Positions 47,523-55,510 of a stretch of DNA of 64,000 bases are shown piece by piece. Each line of letters opens with the position of its first letter. Positions within the stretch are counted from its first letter, which is position 1. Origin of the DNA: Sphingomonas sp. HDW15A (lineage in GTDB: Bacteria; Pseudomonadota; Alphaproteobacteria; Sphingomonadales; Sphingomonadaceae). The stretch lies in contig NZ_CP049870.1 in the NCBI RefSeq assembly GCF_011301715.1, positions 806,001 through 870,000 on the forward strand, written 5' to 3'. The position numbers and the translations under genes were made by a program. The notes beneath the pieces were generated by a model. It saw only the letters and a program-made list of their open reading frames with translations. It ran no database searches and was not told the DNA's origin.

Positions 47523-48019
47523 TTTGAGAAGCCCCCGAGCATGGCGAGTAATGCCGTCCGTCCGCGGACGAGTCGGCTGGAGATCGTGCCTATTGGAAGA
47601 TCAAGCATCTCGGCAGCTTCGCGGTAGCCGAAACCCTCGATCAGAATCAGCGAAACGACTTCCCGCTGTTCGGCCGGCAAGCGTTGCAAGGCTGCCATGG
47701 CCTGGCTCAGCTCCAGCTTGGTGTCGGCCGTAGCTGAAGGATCGGGCAAATGGATCGCCTCCTCCGCGGGCGCCTCGCGTTTGGTGCGTCTGGACTGTAT
47801 CCGACCGGCATCGATCCAAAGATTGCGCAGAATGCGATAGCACCAGCTGTCGAGCCTCGTACCTTCTTGCCACTGGTCGCGAGAGCGCAACGCACGTTCC
47901 GCCGCTTGTTGCACGAGGTCGTCGGCTTCCGAGGGGCTGCGACATAAGGAATAGGCGAAACGCCGCAGCCTTGGCAGCAGCGCAACCAGCTCGTCCTCGA
48001 ACGCGTTCGTATGGTCCAT
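47519..48019 (-). CDS. ECF RNA polymerase sigma factor
   Basis: This 166-residue ECF sigma factor has the region 2 core DLVQQAAERALRSRDQW and WCYRILRNLWIDAGR, and region 4 with LPAEQREVVSLILIEGFGYREAAE and the recognition helix (GTISSRLVRGR). It is coupled to the anti-sigma by a four-base overlap. It is divergent from the subtilase gene, with a palindromic promoter region between them consistent with autoregulation. Confidence 0.93.
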   Translation of the reverse strand: MDHTNAFEDELVALLPRLRRFAYSLCRSPSEADDLVQQAAERALRSRDQWQEGTRLDSWCYRILRNLWIDAGRIQSRRTKREAPAEEAIHLPDPSATADTKLELSQAMAALQRLPAEQREVVSLILIEGFGYREAAEMLDLPIGTISSRLVRGRTALLAMLGGFSK

Positions 48020-48032
48020 TGGCCCTCATGTG

Positions 48033-48062
48033 GATGAAACGACGCGTCGCCACCGTTTCATC
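48033..48062. promoter_or_regulatory. Palindromic divergent ECF-type promoter
   Basis: GATGAAACG (48033-48041) and CGTTTCATC (48054-48062) form a perfect inverted repeat with a 12-base spacer. Read either way it gives a -35-like GATGAAAC and, 13 bases later, a -10-like CGTT. It lies between the sigma ATG (48019) and the subtilase ATG (48091). A matching element sits before 49549. The natural reading is one symmetric element driving both divergent genes with the local ECF factor. Confidence 0.65.
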
Positions 48063-48090
48063 CTCAATATCTAATCAATGAGGATATCTG

Positions 48091-49449
48091 ATGCGTAATT
48101 TCTCGTACCGCCTGTTGGCGGGCCTTACTGTAACCAGCATTGCTGCCACTGCAGCTGGCGCACAGCTGCTCGGCGGCGGCGGGATTGGCGGGGTTCAGCT
48201 GCCGCCGGTGGATCTTCGAGCCGGTGAGGCGCCGGTCGTCGGGCCCGTTCTCGGGCCGGTGCTCAACCAACGAATCAATTCCGGCCAGGCGCAGGAGGTG
48301 ATCCGGCCAACTCTCAACAGCGTCGCGGGTCTCCCGGACGCGATCGCCGAGGCTGGCCCCGCGACGCTGAGTGAAATCCGGAAGATGCGCCTGCGTGAAC
48401 TCATTCGTGCCAATCGCCGCGAACTCGAGAGCGATGGTCGCGGCCAACCGGTTCGGCGCGGTGTCCTGATCGTGATCAATCCGGATCCCAGTTCACTTCA
48501 GCAGGCTTTGCGCGCCGGTTTCCGGATCGCGGCCGATGACCGGATCGAGGAACTCGGGATGCGCAGCGTGACGTTGGCGGTGCCGCGCGGCGACAGTGCT
48601 CCAGACGCCTTGCGAAAGCTGGCGAAAGTCGCGCCTGCGCTCCAGGCGGATTTCGACCATGTCTATGAGCCGGCGGGAGGATCGCTATCTCCGCTCGCCG
48701 CTGCCGCTTTGGCTTCCAGCAGCGGGTCTGCGAGCGGGCGGCGGATCGGCATGATTGACGGCGGAGTGGCCAGTCATCCCTCGATGAGCGGCGCTGGGAT
48801 CGAGCAGCGCGGCTTCGCCGGCAAGGCTGCTGCGACGGGTCATGGGACCGCTGTTGCAAGCCTGATTGTTGGCAAGCAGGGGCCGTTCAACGGCGCAGCC
48901 CAGGGCGCGAACCTGCTTGTCGCTGACGTCTATGGCGGAAACCAGGCCGCGGGGTCGGCAAGCACCATCGTCAAGGCGTTGGCCTGGCTATCCGCCAAGG
49001 GTCCGGCGGTCATCAATATCAGTCTCGTCGGGCCGTCGAACAAAATGGTTGGGCGCGCGATCGAGATCGTGCGTCAACGAGGTCAGACGGTCGTGGCGGC
49101 AGTCGGGAATGACGGACCGGCGGCGCCTCCACAATATCCTGCCTCGTATCCTGGAGTGATTGCGGTGACAGGCGTGGATGCCCGTGGACGGGCTCTGGCG
49201 GAGGCCGGGCGGGCAGGGCACCTCGATTTTGCGGCCCCTGGCGCCGACATGGCCGCGGCGAGCCCTGGCAGTGGCTATGCGAAGGTGCGAGGGACGAGTT
49301 TTGCTGCGCCCTTGGTGACGTCACGGATCGCAGTAACCGGCAGCGCTAGAGCGCTGGTCGCGGAAGCCAGGCCTGGCCGCGGCAAGGTAGGACGGGGGGT
49401 CGTCTGCTCGACTTGTCGGACCGACCCGAAAGCGGTTCGCGTCAAATAA
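48091..49449 (+). CDS. Secreted subtilisin-like serine peptidase (S8)
   Basis: This 452-residue protein has a signal peptide (LLAGLTVTSIAATAAGAQLL), a long pro-region, and an S8 catalytic domain. The Asp is in RIGMIDGGVASHP, the His in ATGHGTAVASLI, the oxyanion Asn in AAVGNDGP, and the Ser in VRGTSFAAP. It ends soon after the Ser motif, with a short C-terminal part carrying two cysteines (GVVCSTCRTDP). The ATG has GAGGAT upstream. Divergent from an ECF sigma, it is probably part of that regulon. Confidence 0.9.
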   Translation: MRNFSYRLLAGLTVTSIAATAAGAQLLGGGGIGGVQLPPVDLRAGEAPVVGPVLGPVLNQRINSGQAQEVIRPTLNSVAGLPDAIAEAGPATLSEIRKMRLRELIRANRRELESDGRGQPVRRGVLIVINPDPSSLQQALRAGFRIAADDRIEELGMRSVTLAVPRGDSAPDALRKLAKVAPALQADFDHVYEPAGGSLSPLAAAALASSSGSASGRRIGMIDGGVASHPSMSGAGIEQRGFAGKAAATGHGTAVASLIVGKQGPFNGAAQGANLLVADVYGGNQAAGSASTIVKALAWLSAKGPAVINISLVGPSNKMVGRAIEIVRQRGQTVVAAVGNDGPAAPPQYPASYPGVIAVTGVDARGRALAEAGRAGHLDFAAPGADMAAASPGSGYAKVRGTSFAAPLVTSRIAVTGSARALVAEARPGRGKVGRGVVCSTCRTDPKAVRVK

Positions 49450-49463
49450 TCGAGAAAAGTCGG

Positions 49464-49490
49464 GATGAAGCTGGAGGGCATCGTCGTTCT
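49464..49490 (+). promoter_or_regulatory. Candidate ECF promoter of the Gly/Ser-rich protein
   Basis: GATGAAGC (49464-49471) is followed after exactly 13 bases by CGTTCT (49485-49490), nearly matching the half-elements GATGAAAC-N13-CGTT found at 48033-48062. It sits about 60 bases before the ATG at 49549, a sensible distance. This supports control of the next gene by the same ECF sigma factor. Confidence 0.5.
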
Positions 49491-49548
49491 CGTCCCGGAA
49501 ATTCGGCTCGCTGGGCCGTGTTTCGTAGGAACTCGAGGAGACGTATTC

Positions 49549-50259
49549 ATGCATAAGCTCATCCTGACATTCGGTGCTGCAACGCTGACGATCGCCGCGC
49601 CCGCAAGCGCGCAATTGCTCGGCAATGTGGGCGGCAGCGTCGGCGGAGCAGTCAACGGTGCCGTCGGAGGAACGCTGGGCGGTACCCTCGGCGGTGGCGG
49701 CAGCGGTTCGCTCGGTGGCGTTCTTGGCAGTGCTGGCAACGCCACGGGCACAATTAACGGCGCAACCCGCTCGGCGGGATCGGTTGCCGGAACAGTGGCC
49801 AATAGCGTCAGCGGGAGCGCGAACGGATCGGGTTCGGCCGGCGGCAATGCCGGCTTGGCAGGAATCGTGAGCGGCGTTGCTGATACAGCGACAGGTATGG
49901 CGGGGAGCGTGACTGGAAACGCCGGCGGCGCAGGCAACCTTGCAGGCTCGCTCACGGGTAATGCGGCTGGTTCGGCAGCGGGCAACGCCAACGGCTCAAC
50001 CGATGCCGGCCTTGCCGGAAGTGTGAGCGGGGCCGCCAGTGCCGCCGCAAGCGCGGCGGGACAGCTGGCAGGACATGCAAGCGGCAACGGCGCGGGCAAT
50101 CTCGCTGGGTCGTTGACGGGCCTCGCGAGCGCTAGCGGAAGTGGATCGGCGAGTGGCAAGGCCTCTGCGAGTCAGCGGCGAAACGCGGCTTCAGTCTCAG
50201 CCGGCGGCAATAGCAATGGCGGTGTCGACGCTTCGGTCGCTGCCGATCCTGGCCAGTAA
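49549..50259 (+). CDS. Secreted Gly/Ala/Ser-rich low-complexity protein
   Basis: This 236-residue protein has a signal peptide (MHKLILTFGAATLTIAAPASA), then a repetitive Gly/Ala/Ser/Asn sequence (GGSVGGAVNGAVGGTLGG, GSVTGNAGGAGNLAGS, and similar short repeats). The repeats suggest an extended or beta-rich surface or matrix protein, possibly a substrate or scaffold linked to the upstream protease. It has a good ribosome-binding site (GAGGAG). No enzymatic motif is present. Confidence 0.78.
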   Translation: MHKLILTFGAATLTIAAPASAQLLGNVGGSVGGAVNGAVGGTLGGTLGGGGSGSLGGVLGSAGNATGTINGATRSAGSVAGTVANSVSGSANGSGSAGGNAGLAGIVSGVADTATGMAGSVTGNAGGAGNLAGSLTGNAAGSAAGNANGSTDAGLAGSVSGAASAAASAAGQLAGHASGNGAGNLAGSLTGLASASGSGSASGKASASQRRNAASVSAGGNSNGGVDASVAADPGQ

Positions 50260-50294
50260 GCTTCGATTAAAGGGCCCTCCCTCCTATGGCCCTT

Positions 50295-50324
50295 GGCCGC
50301 CGCCTCAATCCCGGGGCGGCGGCC
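50295..50324. terminator. Strong GC hairpin after the Gly/Ser-rich gene
   Basis: GGCCGCCGCC (50295-50304) pairs perfectly with GGCGGCGGCC (50315-50324) around ten bases, 35 bases past the stop. No T run follows on either strand, so it may block exonucleases or work with Rho rather than as a classic intrinsic terminator. Confidence 0.5.
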
Positions 50325-50404
50325 AAATACTGGGTAGCTAGCGGGGAGTTGGCCTGATGATTCTAGATCAGCATGCGGCGGGGTAATCTCACGGCAGCAA
50401 GCAA

Positions 50405-51334
50405 TCAACGACCGGAGCGCATGATGGCGCGAATCTCGGCCATTCTCTCCTCATATCGCTGAGCGACACACCCCTGCGACCGACACTGATCGCGACTACG
50501 AAGGAAGTCGTCTCGGCTGCTGGTCAGTAAGCGTCGCTCGCGGGCGTCTGCACGAGAGAGCGCTCGATAATACTCATTGGCCATCTGTCGATCGAGGGCT
50601 GCCAACTGGCCGTTCCTGCAAACCGCTATTTCGCCCCAGGTTCTGGCGTATCGGCAGTTGAAGCTAGGGCGACTAACTGGAGCCTGAGATGTCGCCGGCG
50701 GCGCGGAAGGCGCCGGTTCAACAGGCTGGGCTACAGAAGGAGAGGGGACAACAGTCTCCTGGGGAGACGATAACGTGGCTCCCGAAACCTGGCGGTCAGG
50801 TGGACCGAGTGGAGGATTGGTTCGGGGGAGTTGGGGTTGGTCTGCAGTCCGCACCAAGGTTGCAAGAGGTATGACGATAGGGTCCGCGCCTTCGAGAATG
50901 ACGACGTCGCCGGTCCGATCTGCTGCGGGCTGGAGCACATAGTCTATGTCCGCCGACAGGGTCCTGCGATTGCCGACCACCGAGACCCCGGGGGGAAGAT
51001 CCAGGGACAGACGGCCGGTGCAACGGACTGTACCAAGTTGCTCATCGAAATCCGCAAGTAGCGGTCGCTCCACTCGTACAACAGAGTAGGCGGAGAGGCG
51101 GTCGAATGCGGAGCGCTCGCTTCCGCGTGTTACTGCCGCCCGACGGAACAGCTCGCCCTTGATCCGATCATAGGTTCGCTGGGAGGCGCAACGGTCTTGC
51201 GTGGGGTTGTTGGCTTTTGCCGGACTCGATTTTTTTGGCTCAGCGGAAGCCATCTTCCGGCCGACAAAAATCCCGAGAGCGAGCGCTATCAGCCCTGCTA
51301 CGACGAGTACGAGAATTACTGAGGAACGACGCAT
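50405..51334 (-). CDS. Membrane-anchored protein with C-terminal LprI/DUF1311-like domain
   Basis: This 309-residue protein has an N-terminal membrane anchor (SSVILVLVVAGLIALALGIF) and a middle domain of unknown type (TQDRCASQRTYDRIKGELF). A proline-rich linker follows, then a C-terminal LprI-type (DUF1311) domain of about 75 residues with four cysteines (FNCRYARTWGEIAVCRNGQ, then ALDRQMANEYYRAL and CRSQGCVAQRYEERM). DUF1311 proteins can inhibit lysozyme; whether this one does is not known. It starts at the ATG at 51334. Confidence 0.78.
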   Translation of the reverse strand: MRRSSVILVLVVAGLIALALGIFVGRKMASAEPKKSSPAKANNPTQDRCASQRTYDRIKGELFRRAAVTRGSERSAFDRLSAYSVVRVERPLLADFDEQLGTVRCTGRLSLDLPPGVSVVGNRRTLSADIDYVLQPAADRTGDVVILEGADPIVIPLATLVRTADQPQLPRTNPPLGPPDRQVSGATLSSPQETVVPSPSVAQPVEPAPSAPPATSQAPVSRPSFNCRYARTWGEIAVCRNGQLAALDRQMANEYYRALSRADARERRLLTSSRDDFLRSRDQCRSQGCVAQRYEERMAEIRAIMRSGR

Positions 51335-51426
51335 TGGAGGCCAACGCCTCATGGCGCTGTCCGCTCCGGCGCCGCCTCTTCTTTTACTGATACGCGTGCT
51401 TTACGCCGCCAAAGTACTCGGGCGGT

Positions 51427-51618
51427 CTAGCCCGTCCTGCTCTGCGAGAAGTCGGAATGCGCGCTGGCGTTGGCATCGATCGCCACCCATTTCCCAGGCG
51501 CCACACGTCGCATGGTGGTCCCGCAAGTCGTGCAGGTGCTGATCCACTCGTAACCTACGCGCTTCGCCTTCTTGGCCGAGCGACGATGCCCAACGATCCG
51601 GCAAACTAAGTTACGCAT
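51427..51618 (-). CDS. Small CxxC zinc-binding protein
   Basis: This 63-residue protein begins MRNLVCRIVGHRRSAKKAKR and contains STCTTCGTTMRRVAPGKW. The arrangement of an N-terminal C..GH, a later CTTC and a conserved RRVAPGKW resembles small DUF1660-type zinc proteins found in phage and chromosomal islands. The function is unknown. Confidence 0.58.
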   Translation of the reverse strand: MRNLVCRIVGHRRSAKKAKRVGYEWISTCTTCGTTMRRVAPGKWVAIDANASAHSDFSQSRTG

Positions 51619-51669
51619 TTCTCGATATTTCCCGACGCACTACTCTATTTGCGGTTTAGCTTAAATCCC

Positions 51670-51703
51670 GTTAACGTCAAGGGAACAAACGCTTTGTTAA
51701 CGT
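51670..51703. promoter_or_regulatory. Paired GTTAACGT elements upstream of the lasso kinase
   Basis: GTTAACGT occurs at 51670-51677 and again at 51696-51703, 26 bases apart (about two and a half helical turns); each contains the palindrome GTTAAC. They lie 45-75 bases before the first gene of the lasso-type operon and could be operator half-sites. No clear -35/-10 pair accompanies them. Confidence 0.35.
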
Positions 51704-51745
51704 GCCCGCACGGGAAGGGGCGTGGGATCTGTGTTAGGCTAAGGT

Positions 51746-52606
51746 ATGTCTAAGTCCGCTGCCGAGTTGGTGTTACAGCGTGAGACTCGGGTCTCGTATG
51801 GCGTGGTTCCAACCTATCTATTTGACTCGCCACTCGAACAAACGAGTTGGCAGATGGGTGAGGAAGATTTCCTTCTGCGGGGCGAGGGCAATCATTACTT
51901 TTACTATCGGCGCGGCGAAGGAGTGACCGTTTATCGCGGAGCAGATGCAGACCTGAGCGAGGAGTCCCTATGGCTCAATGGCACGGTCTATTCCGCTATC
52001 GCGAGCATGAACGGACTTTTGCCCATTCACGCGTCGGCGGTTGCATATAACGGCTTGGTATACGCCTTCACAGGAGTGGCGGGGGCGGGGAAGTCCACCT
52101 TGGTTGCCGCACTTGCACGGCACGGACTGCCAATGTTTTGCGACGATACGCTTGTCCTCGATCTTTCCACCCCTGATCGAGTGATGTGTCTTCCAGGACA
52201 TAAGCGCTTGAAGTTGTGCGAGGATGCGTTCGCGCTGACGAACGCCGCCCGCCAAGAGAAAGTCTCGCAAACGTACGAGAAATTTTATGCCGCGCCGGCC
52301 GCGGGAACGGTGCAAAGGGCTTTGCCGATGGGCGAATTAGTGTTCCTCGAGGAAGGACCAGAGGTCAGCCTGTCGCAACTTTCGGGCTCGGAGCGATTCA
52401 TTAGAATGCAGGACGAGCATCAAACGGCTTATCTGTTCGAAGCGGCACGTCGCTCCAGCCGCGTCGACCAGTTCGCTCATCGCGCACGCCTTGCAAAACA
52501 GATTCCCATGGCCCGCTTTCAGCGACCAAGAGACGCAGCGAGATTCGACGAAGGGGTGGCATTTGTGGCCGAACATGTCATGGATAAGCGAGAGCTAAGC
52601 GCATGA
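51746..52606 (+). CDS. HprK-like kinase of the lasso cluster
   Basis: This 286-residue protein of the HPr kinase-like family is found in some lasso-peptide clusters. Walker A is GVAGAGKST (residues 110-118). An HprK-type HASAV lies just before it and an FCDDTLVLDL segment follows. In the paeninodin and thermotoga-type clusters, such kinases phosphorylate the C-terminal serine of the precursor. Its stop overlaps the PqqD-like start as ATGA. A short AAGGT precedes the ATG. Confidence 0.85.
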   Translation: MSKSAAELVLQRETRVSYGVVPTYLFDSPLEQTSWQMGEEDFLLRGEGNHYFYYRRGEGVTVYRGADADLSEESLWLNGTVYSAIASMNGLLPIHASAVAYNGLVYAFTGVAGAGKSTLVAALARHGLPMFCDDTLVLDLSTPDRVMCLPGHKRLKLCEDAFALTNAARQEKVSQTYEKFYAAPAAGTVQRALPMGELVFLEEGPEVSLSQLSGSERFIRMQDEHQTAYLFEAARRSSRVDQFAHRARLAKQIPMARFQRPRDAARFDEGVAFVAEHVMDKRELSA

Positions 52607-52869
52607 CGTATCTCAGCAAAATGGCTGACCGCCTCACTGAAGCGGAAATTGACGATGAGATTGTCGTCATGCGCACGGATACCGGCGAATTCTACTCGTT
52701 AACCGGGACCGCAGCGGCGATTTGGCGCCTAATCGACGGGACTAGGGATCGCGCGGCCGTGACTTGCGCGCTTTCCGACGAGTTTAACGGGCAAAAGGCC
52801 AGCATATCTCGCGAAGTGAACGAATTTGTCTCCGAGCTAGAAGAGCTTGGGCTCATTACCCATTCCTGA
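52603..52869 (+). CDS. PqqD-like RRE protein (lasso B1)
   Basis: This 88-residue protein has a PqqD fold: a winged helix-turn-helix with YSLTGTAAAIWRLIDGTRD and a C-terminal helix (VNEFVSELEELGLI). Such proteins (RiPP recognition elements, B1) bind the leader peptide and present it to the processing enzymes. It is translationally coupled to the kinase and overlaps the B2 gene. Confidence 0.88.
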   Translation: MTYLSKMADRLTEAEIDDEIVVMRTDTGEFYSLTGTAAAIWRLIDGTRDRAAVTCALSDEFNGQKASISREVNEFVSELEELGLITHS

Positions 52870-53290
52870 GCGCTGGAAATCGCGACTGCGTACGGCGACG
52901 AGCTTGGCATCCTTGTGTTTGGCCCGGACCGTGGTCGCAACGCTGCCCTTCAGCTGGTGGCGCGATAGCCTTGGCAAAACGAGACCGGGAGACGGGAACA
53001 GTGAGGCGGCTTCGGTCGCACAGAAATTTGCGGCACATGTCGAGTGGGCAGCGAGGCTCCTGCCCTTCGAGGCCAAGTGTCTGCCGAGAGCAATGGCGCT
53101 TAGCTGGATCCTCCGATCCAGGCGGATCAAACACGCTGTCGTCTTCGCGGTCCGCCCGCCTAGTAGGCGAAATTCTGATGATCAGCTCCACGCTTGGGTC
53201 GAAGTGAACAGCGAGATCATCCTCGGAGATTTGCCAGGACCCTGGGTCGAAACGTTGCGCCTGGGGGATAAGCCCCTCTGGGCCAAGTAA
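52847..53290 (+). CDS. Lasso leader peptidase B2 (transglutaminase-like)
   Basis: This 147-residue protein has the Cys-His-Asp protease layout of the B2 family: Cys78 in EAKCLPRAM, His115 in DDQLHAWVEV and Asp128 in IILGDLPG. B2 cleaves the leader from the precursor with B1 bound. The start (TTG at 52847) overlaps the end of the PqqD gene by 23 bases and could be a little later; the ribosome-binding site is weak. Confidence 0.85.
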   Translation: MGSLPIPERWKSRLRTATSLASLCLARTVVATLPFSWWRDSLGKTRPGDGNSEAASVAQKFAAHVEWAARLLPFEAKCLPRAMALSWILRSRRIKHAVVFAVRPPSRRNSDDQLHAWVEVNSEIILGDLPGPWVETLRLGDKPLWAK

Positions 53291-53386
53291 ATTTGAGTTA
53301 ATGATAGCTTGCAACCTGCGGGCGGGTCGCGCATTATTGTGATAGTCCGTGCACATGCGTGTCGCCGGTTGCGCAGGGAGCTGAGT

Positions 53387-53509
53387 ATGAACCAGAGTAC
53401 ACAAACGCCGAATAATTGGGCAAAACCGGAAATCCGCCGGCTCGGTACGATCAAGGATGTTGCCGGAAACACCGGGAACGGCACTCAGCAAGGTAACAAC
53501 AAAAGCTGA
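53387..53509 (+). CDS. Lasso-type RiPP precursor peptide
   Basis: This 40-residue peptide has a good ribosome-binding site (AGGGAG). Residues 11-20 read WAKPEIRRLG, an exact aromatic-xx-P-x-I-xxx-G match to the lasso leader recognition motif (YxxPxLxxxG). The C-terminal part is GNTGNGTQQGNNKS, ending in Ser, the residue phosphorylated by lasso kinases. There is no Asp or Glu in the presumed core, so a standard seven- to nine-residue macrolactam ring cannot be drawn. It sits between B2 and the cyclase gene. Confidence 0.75.
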   Translation: MNQSTQTPNNWAKPEIRRLGTIKDVAGNTGNGTQQGNNKS

Positions 53510-53580
53510 CCCTCGCACTTTTCCGCGTTCCAGGCCGAACTGCCTTACTGCATTTCGATAAATTGATCGCCTGACCGGCA

Positions 53581-55510
53581 ATGCTGGCCCTTGCTTGGCC
53601 TTGGGCCGATTCATCACCGGATAAATTCATTGGGTCCTCTGCGCGACTAGCTGCATCACTTTGTTCGGGTATTGGTGGTTATGCAGGCACTTCCACGATT
53701 GCCGAAGTCCACTCCGCTTATCGGCCCTCCGATCGACCCTCGCGCAGAGCAAAGCCTGGCGTCCGGCAACTCTGCCCGACGGGAAGATTGCTATCTTCCA
53801 TGGCTACTTTGATAATGCCGCGGAGATCGCCGAGGAGCTGGATACGGATTGTGTCGACCGAGGCCACCTATATGCTCTCGCGGTAGAGCGGTGGGGCGAC
53901 GAGTCCGACCTCAAGATCATCGGTGATTATTGTTCGGTTATGGCCGATCCGCGAGAGCGCCTACTTCGGTTGGCAAGAAGCCCCTTGCGTGCGCCGCCAC
54001 TCTACTATTCTCATGACGACCATCAGGCCGTAGTTGGCTCTGTTCCGCGAATTTTCTTCGCGGCAGGTCTTCCCCAGCGGCTTAATGAAGATCGCGTGGT
54101 TGATAGCGGGATGCTTTACTTTCTCGACGAGGAAGCGAGCTGGTTCAAGTCAATTCATCGGGTCCCGCTGGGTTGTGTCGTAGAGCTTCGTCCCGGGCAA
54201 CCTCGGATCCTCAAACGCTATTACGATCCGCTAGCCACACCAAAGGTGGACGTTCGAAGCGATGAAGAATGCCTCGCGCGGGTCAGTGAGCTCTTGGATG
54301 AAGCGGTGCAGGTTTGCCTCTCTGGTTTCCGAAAACCGGGGGTGACACTCTCCGCCGGTCTCGATTCCCCTCAAATCGCCGTACGGGCTCTGCCTGCCAT
54401 TCCGGCCGGGCAGAAACTGCCGACATTCACCTTCCATCCAGAGGCGGGATATGACGGCATCGTTCAGGCCGGGATGACCGGGGACGAGCGTCCGATGGTC
54501 GAGGCTTTCGCCAAACTACACCCCGGGATCGAGCCGCATTTCACGGCCAACGAGGGATACAGCCATGATCATCGCTGGAACGAATTTTTCCATTTGATGG
54601 GGGGGCCCCATCAGGGCTTTGCAACATGTACGTCTTCCACGGACTGTTTGCCGGTGCGGCGAAGGAGGGTTGCGACGTCCTTCTGCAGTCCGACTGGGGA
54701 AACAATGCATTCAGCGACAAGGGGGACTGGGGCTTCGTCGAGTATCTGATCAAAGGTCGATGGCGACAGCTCTGGTTGGCTCTGCGAAATAATCCCGGTC
54801 CCAAACGATCCATAGCATGGCGCTTCGCCGCGCATTGCATGCTTCCGTTGCTGCCTGCACCTCTCTGGCGGCTCGCCAGAAAGATAACTAGGCCGAATGA
54901 CGCGCCGATACGCGAACTGATCCAGCCTTTCACACGAAGCTATCGCGAACGGTCCGGGTTCGATGGGCGATTAAAAAATTCGGGCGTCGTTCTCGACCGC
55001 TATCAGCCTTGGAGTTCCAGGCATGCCCGCCAATTGCTTCTCCCACGCGAAGACCATGAGGTGGCAGAAATCTACCAGGCCTTTGAGCAGATGTATGGTA
55101 TTCCGCAGCGCGACCCGATGGCATACCGTCCTCTGGTTGAATATTGCTGGGGATTGCCCACGCGGATGTTCATGCGAGACGGAGAAACCAGGTGGCTTGC
55201 CAAGCGTGCTGCCAAAGACCTGATGCCGGAGGAACAGCGCGCAAACCGGCTCAATGGTCGATGGGACGCCGATTGGCATATTCGGGTTGGGCGCCGTCGC
55301 GTCGAATATCTCGCCGAGTTTGACCGTCTCGAAAAGAACGAGCGCATTGCGGACATGATCGACTTGCCACGATTGCGGTCTGCCCTTGAAGACTGGCCCA
55401 CGCAGACCGAAACTGACCCATCCGTTTTCGCGCCCCTAGAGCTGGGAGTTCCAAGAGCGCTATTGACCGCACGCTTCGTGAATTATGTCGAGGGGCGTAA
55501 CGAGCAGTGA
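53581..55510 (+). CDS. Lasso cyclase (asparagine-synthetase-like; frameshifted twice)
   Basis: The reconstructed protein has about 643 residues with an Asn-synthetase fold. The N-terminus (MLALAWPWADSSPDKF) is in the first frame. An inferred missing C at 53725-53727 leads to STLAQSKAWRPATLPDGK and the PP-loop GVTLSAGLDSPQIA in the second frame. A missing G in the 7-G run at 54599-54605 then leads to the final third (LMGGAPSGLCNMYVFHG onward) in the third frame. This family activates a side-chain carboxylate with ATP and closes the lasso ring. The exact start is uncertain. Confidence 0.82.

Noticed and set aside
53309..53509. Longer precursor reading starting at 53309
   Set aside because: No ribosome-binding site, and the extra 26 residues are not leader-like; the ATG at 53387 has AGGGAG.
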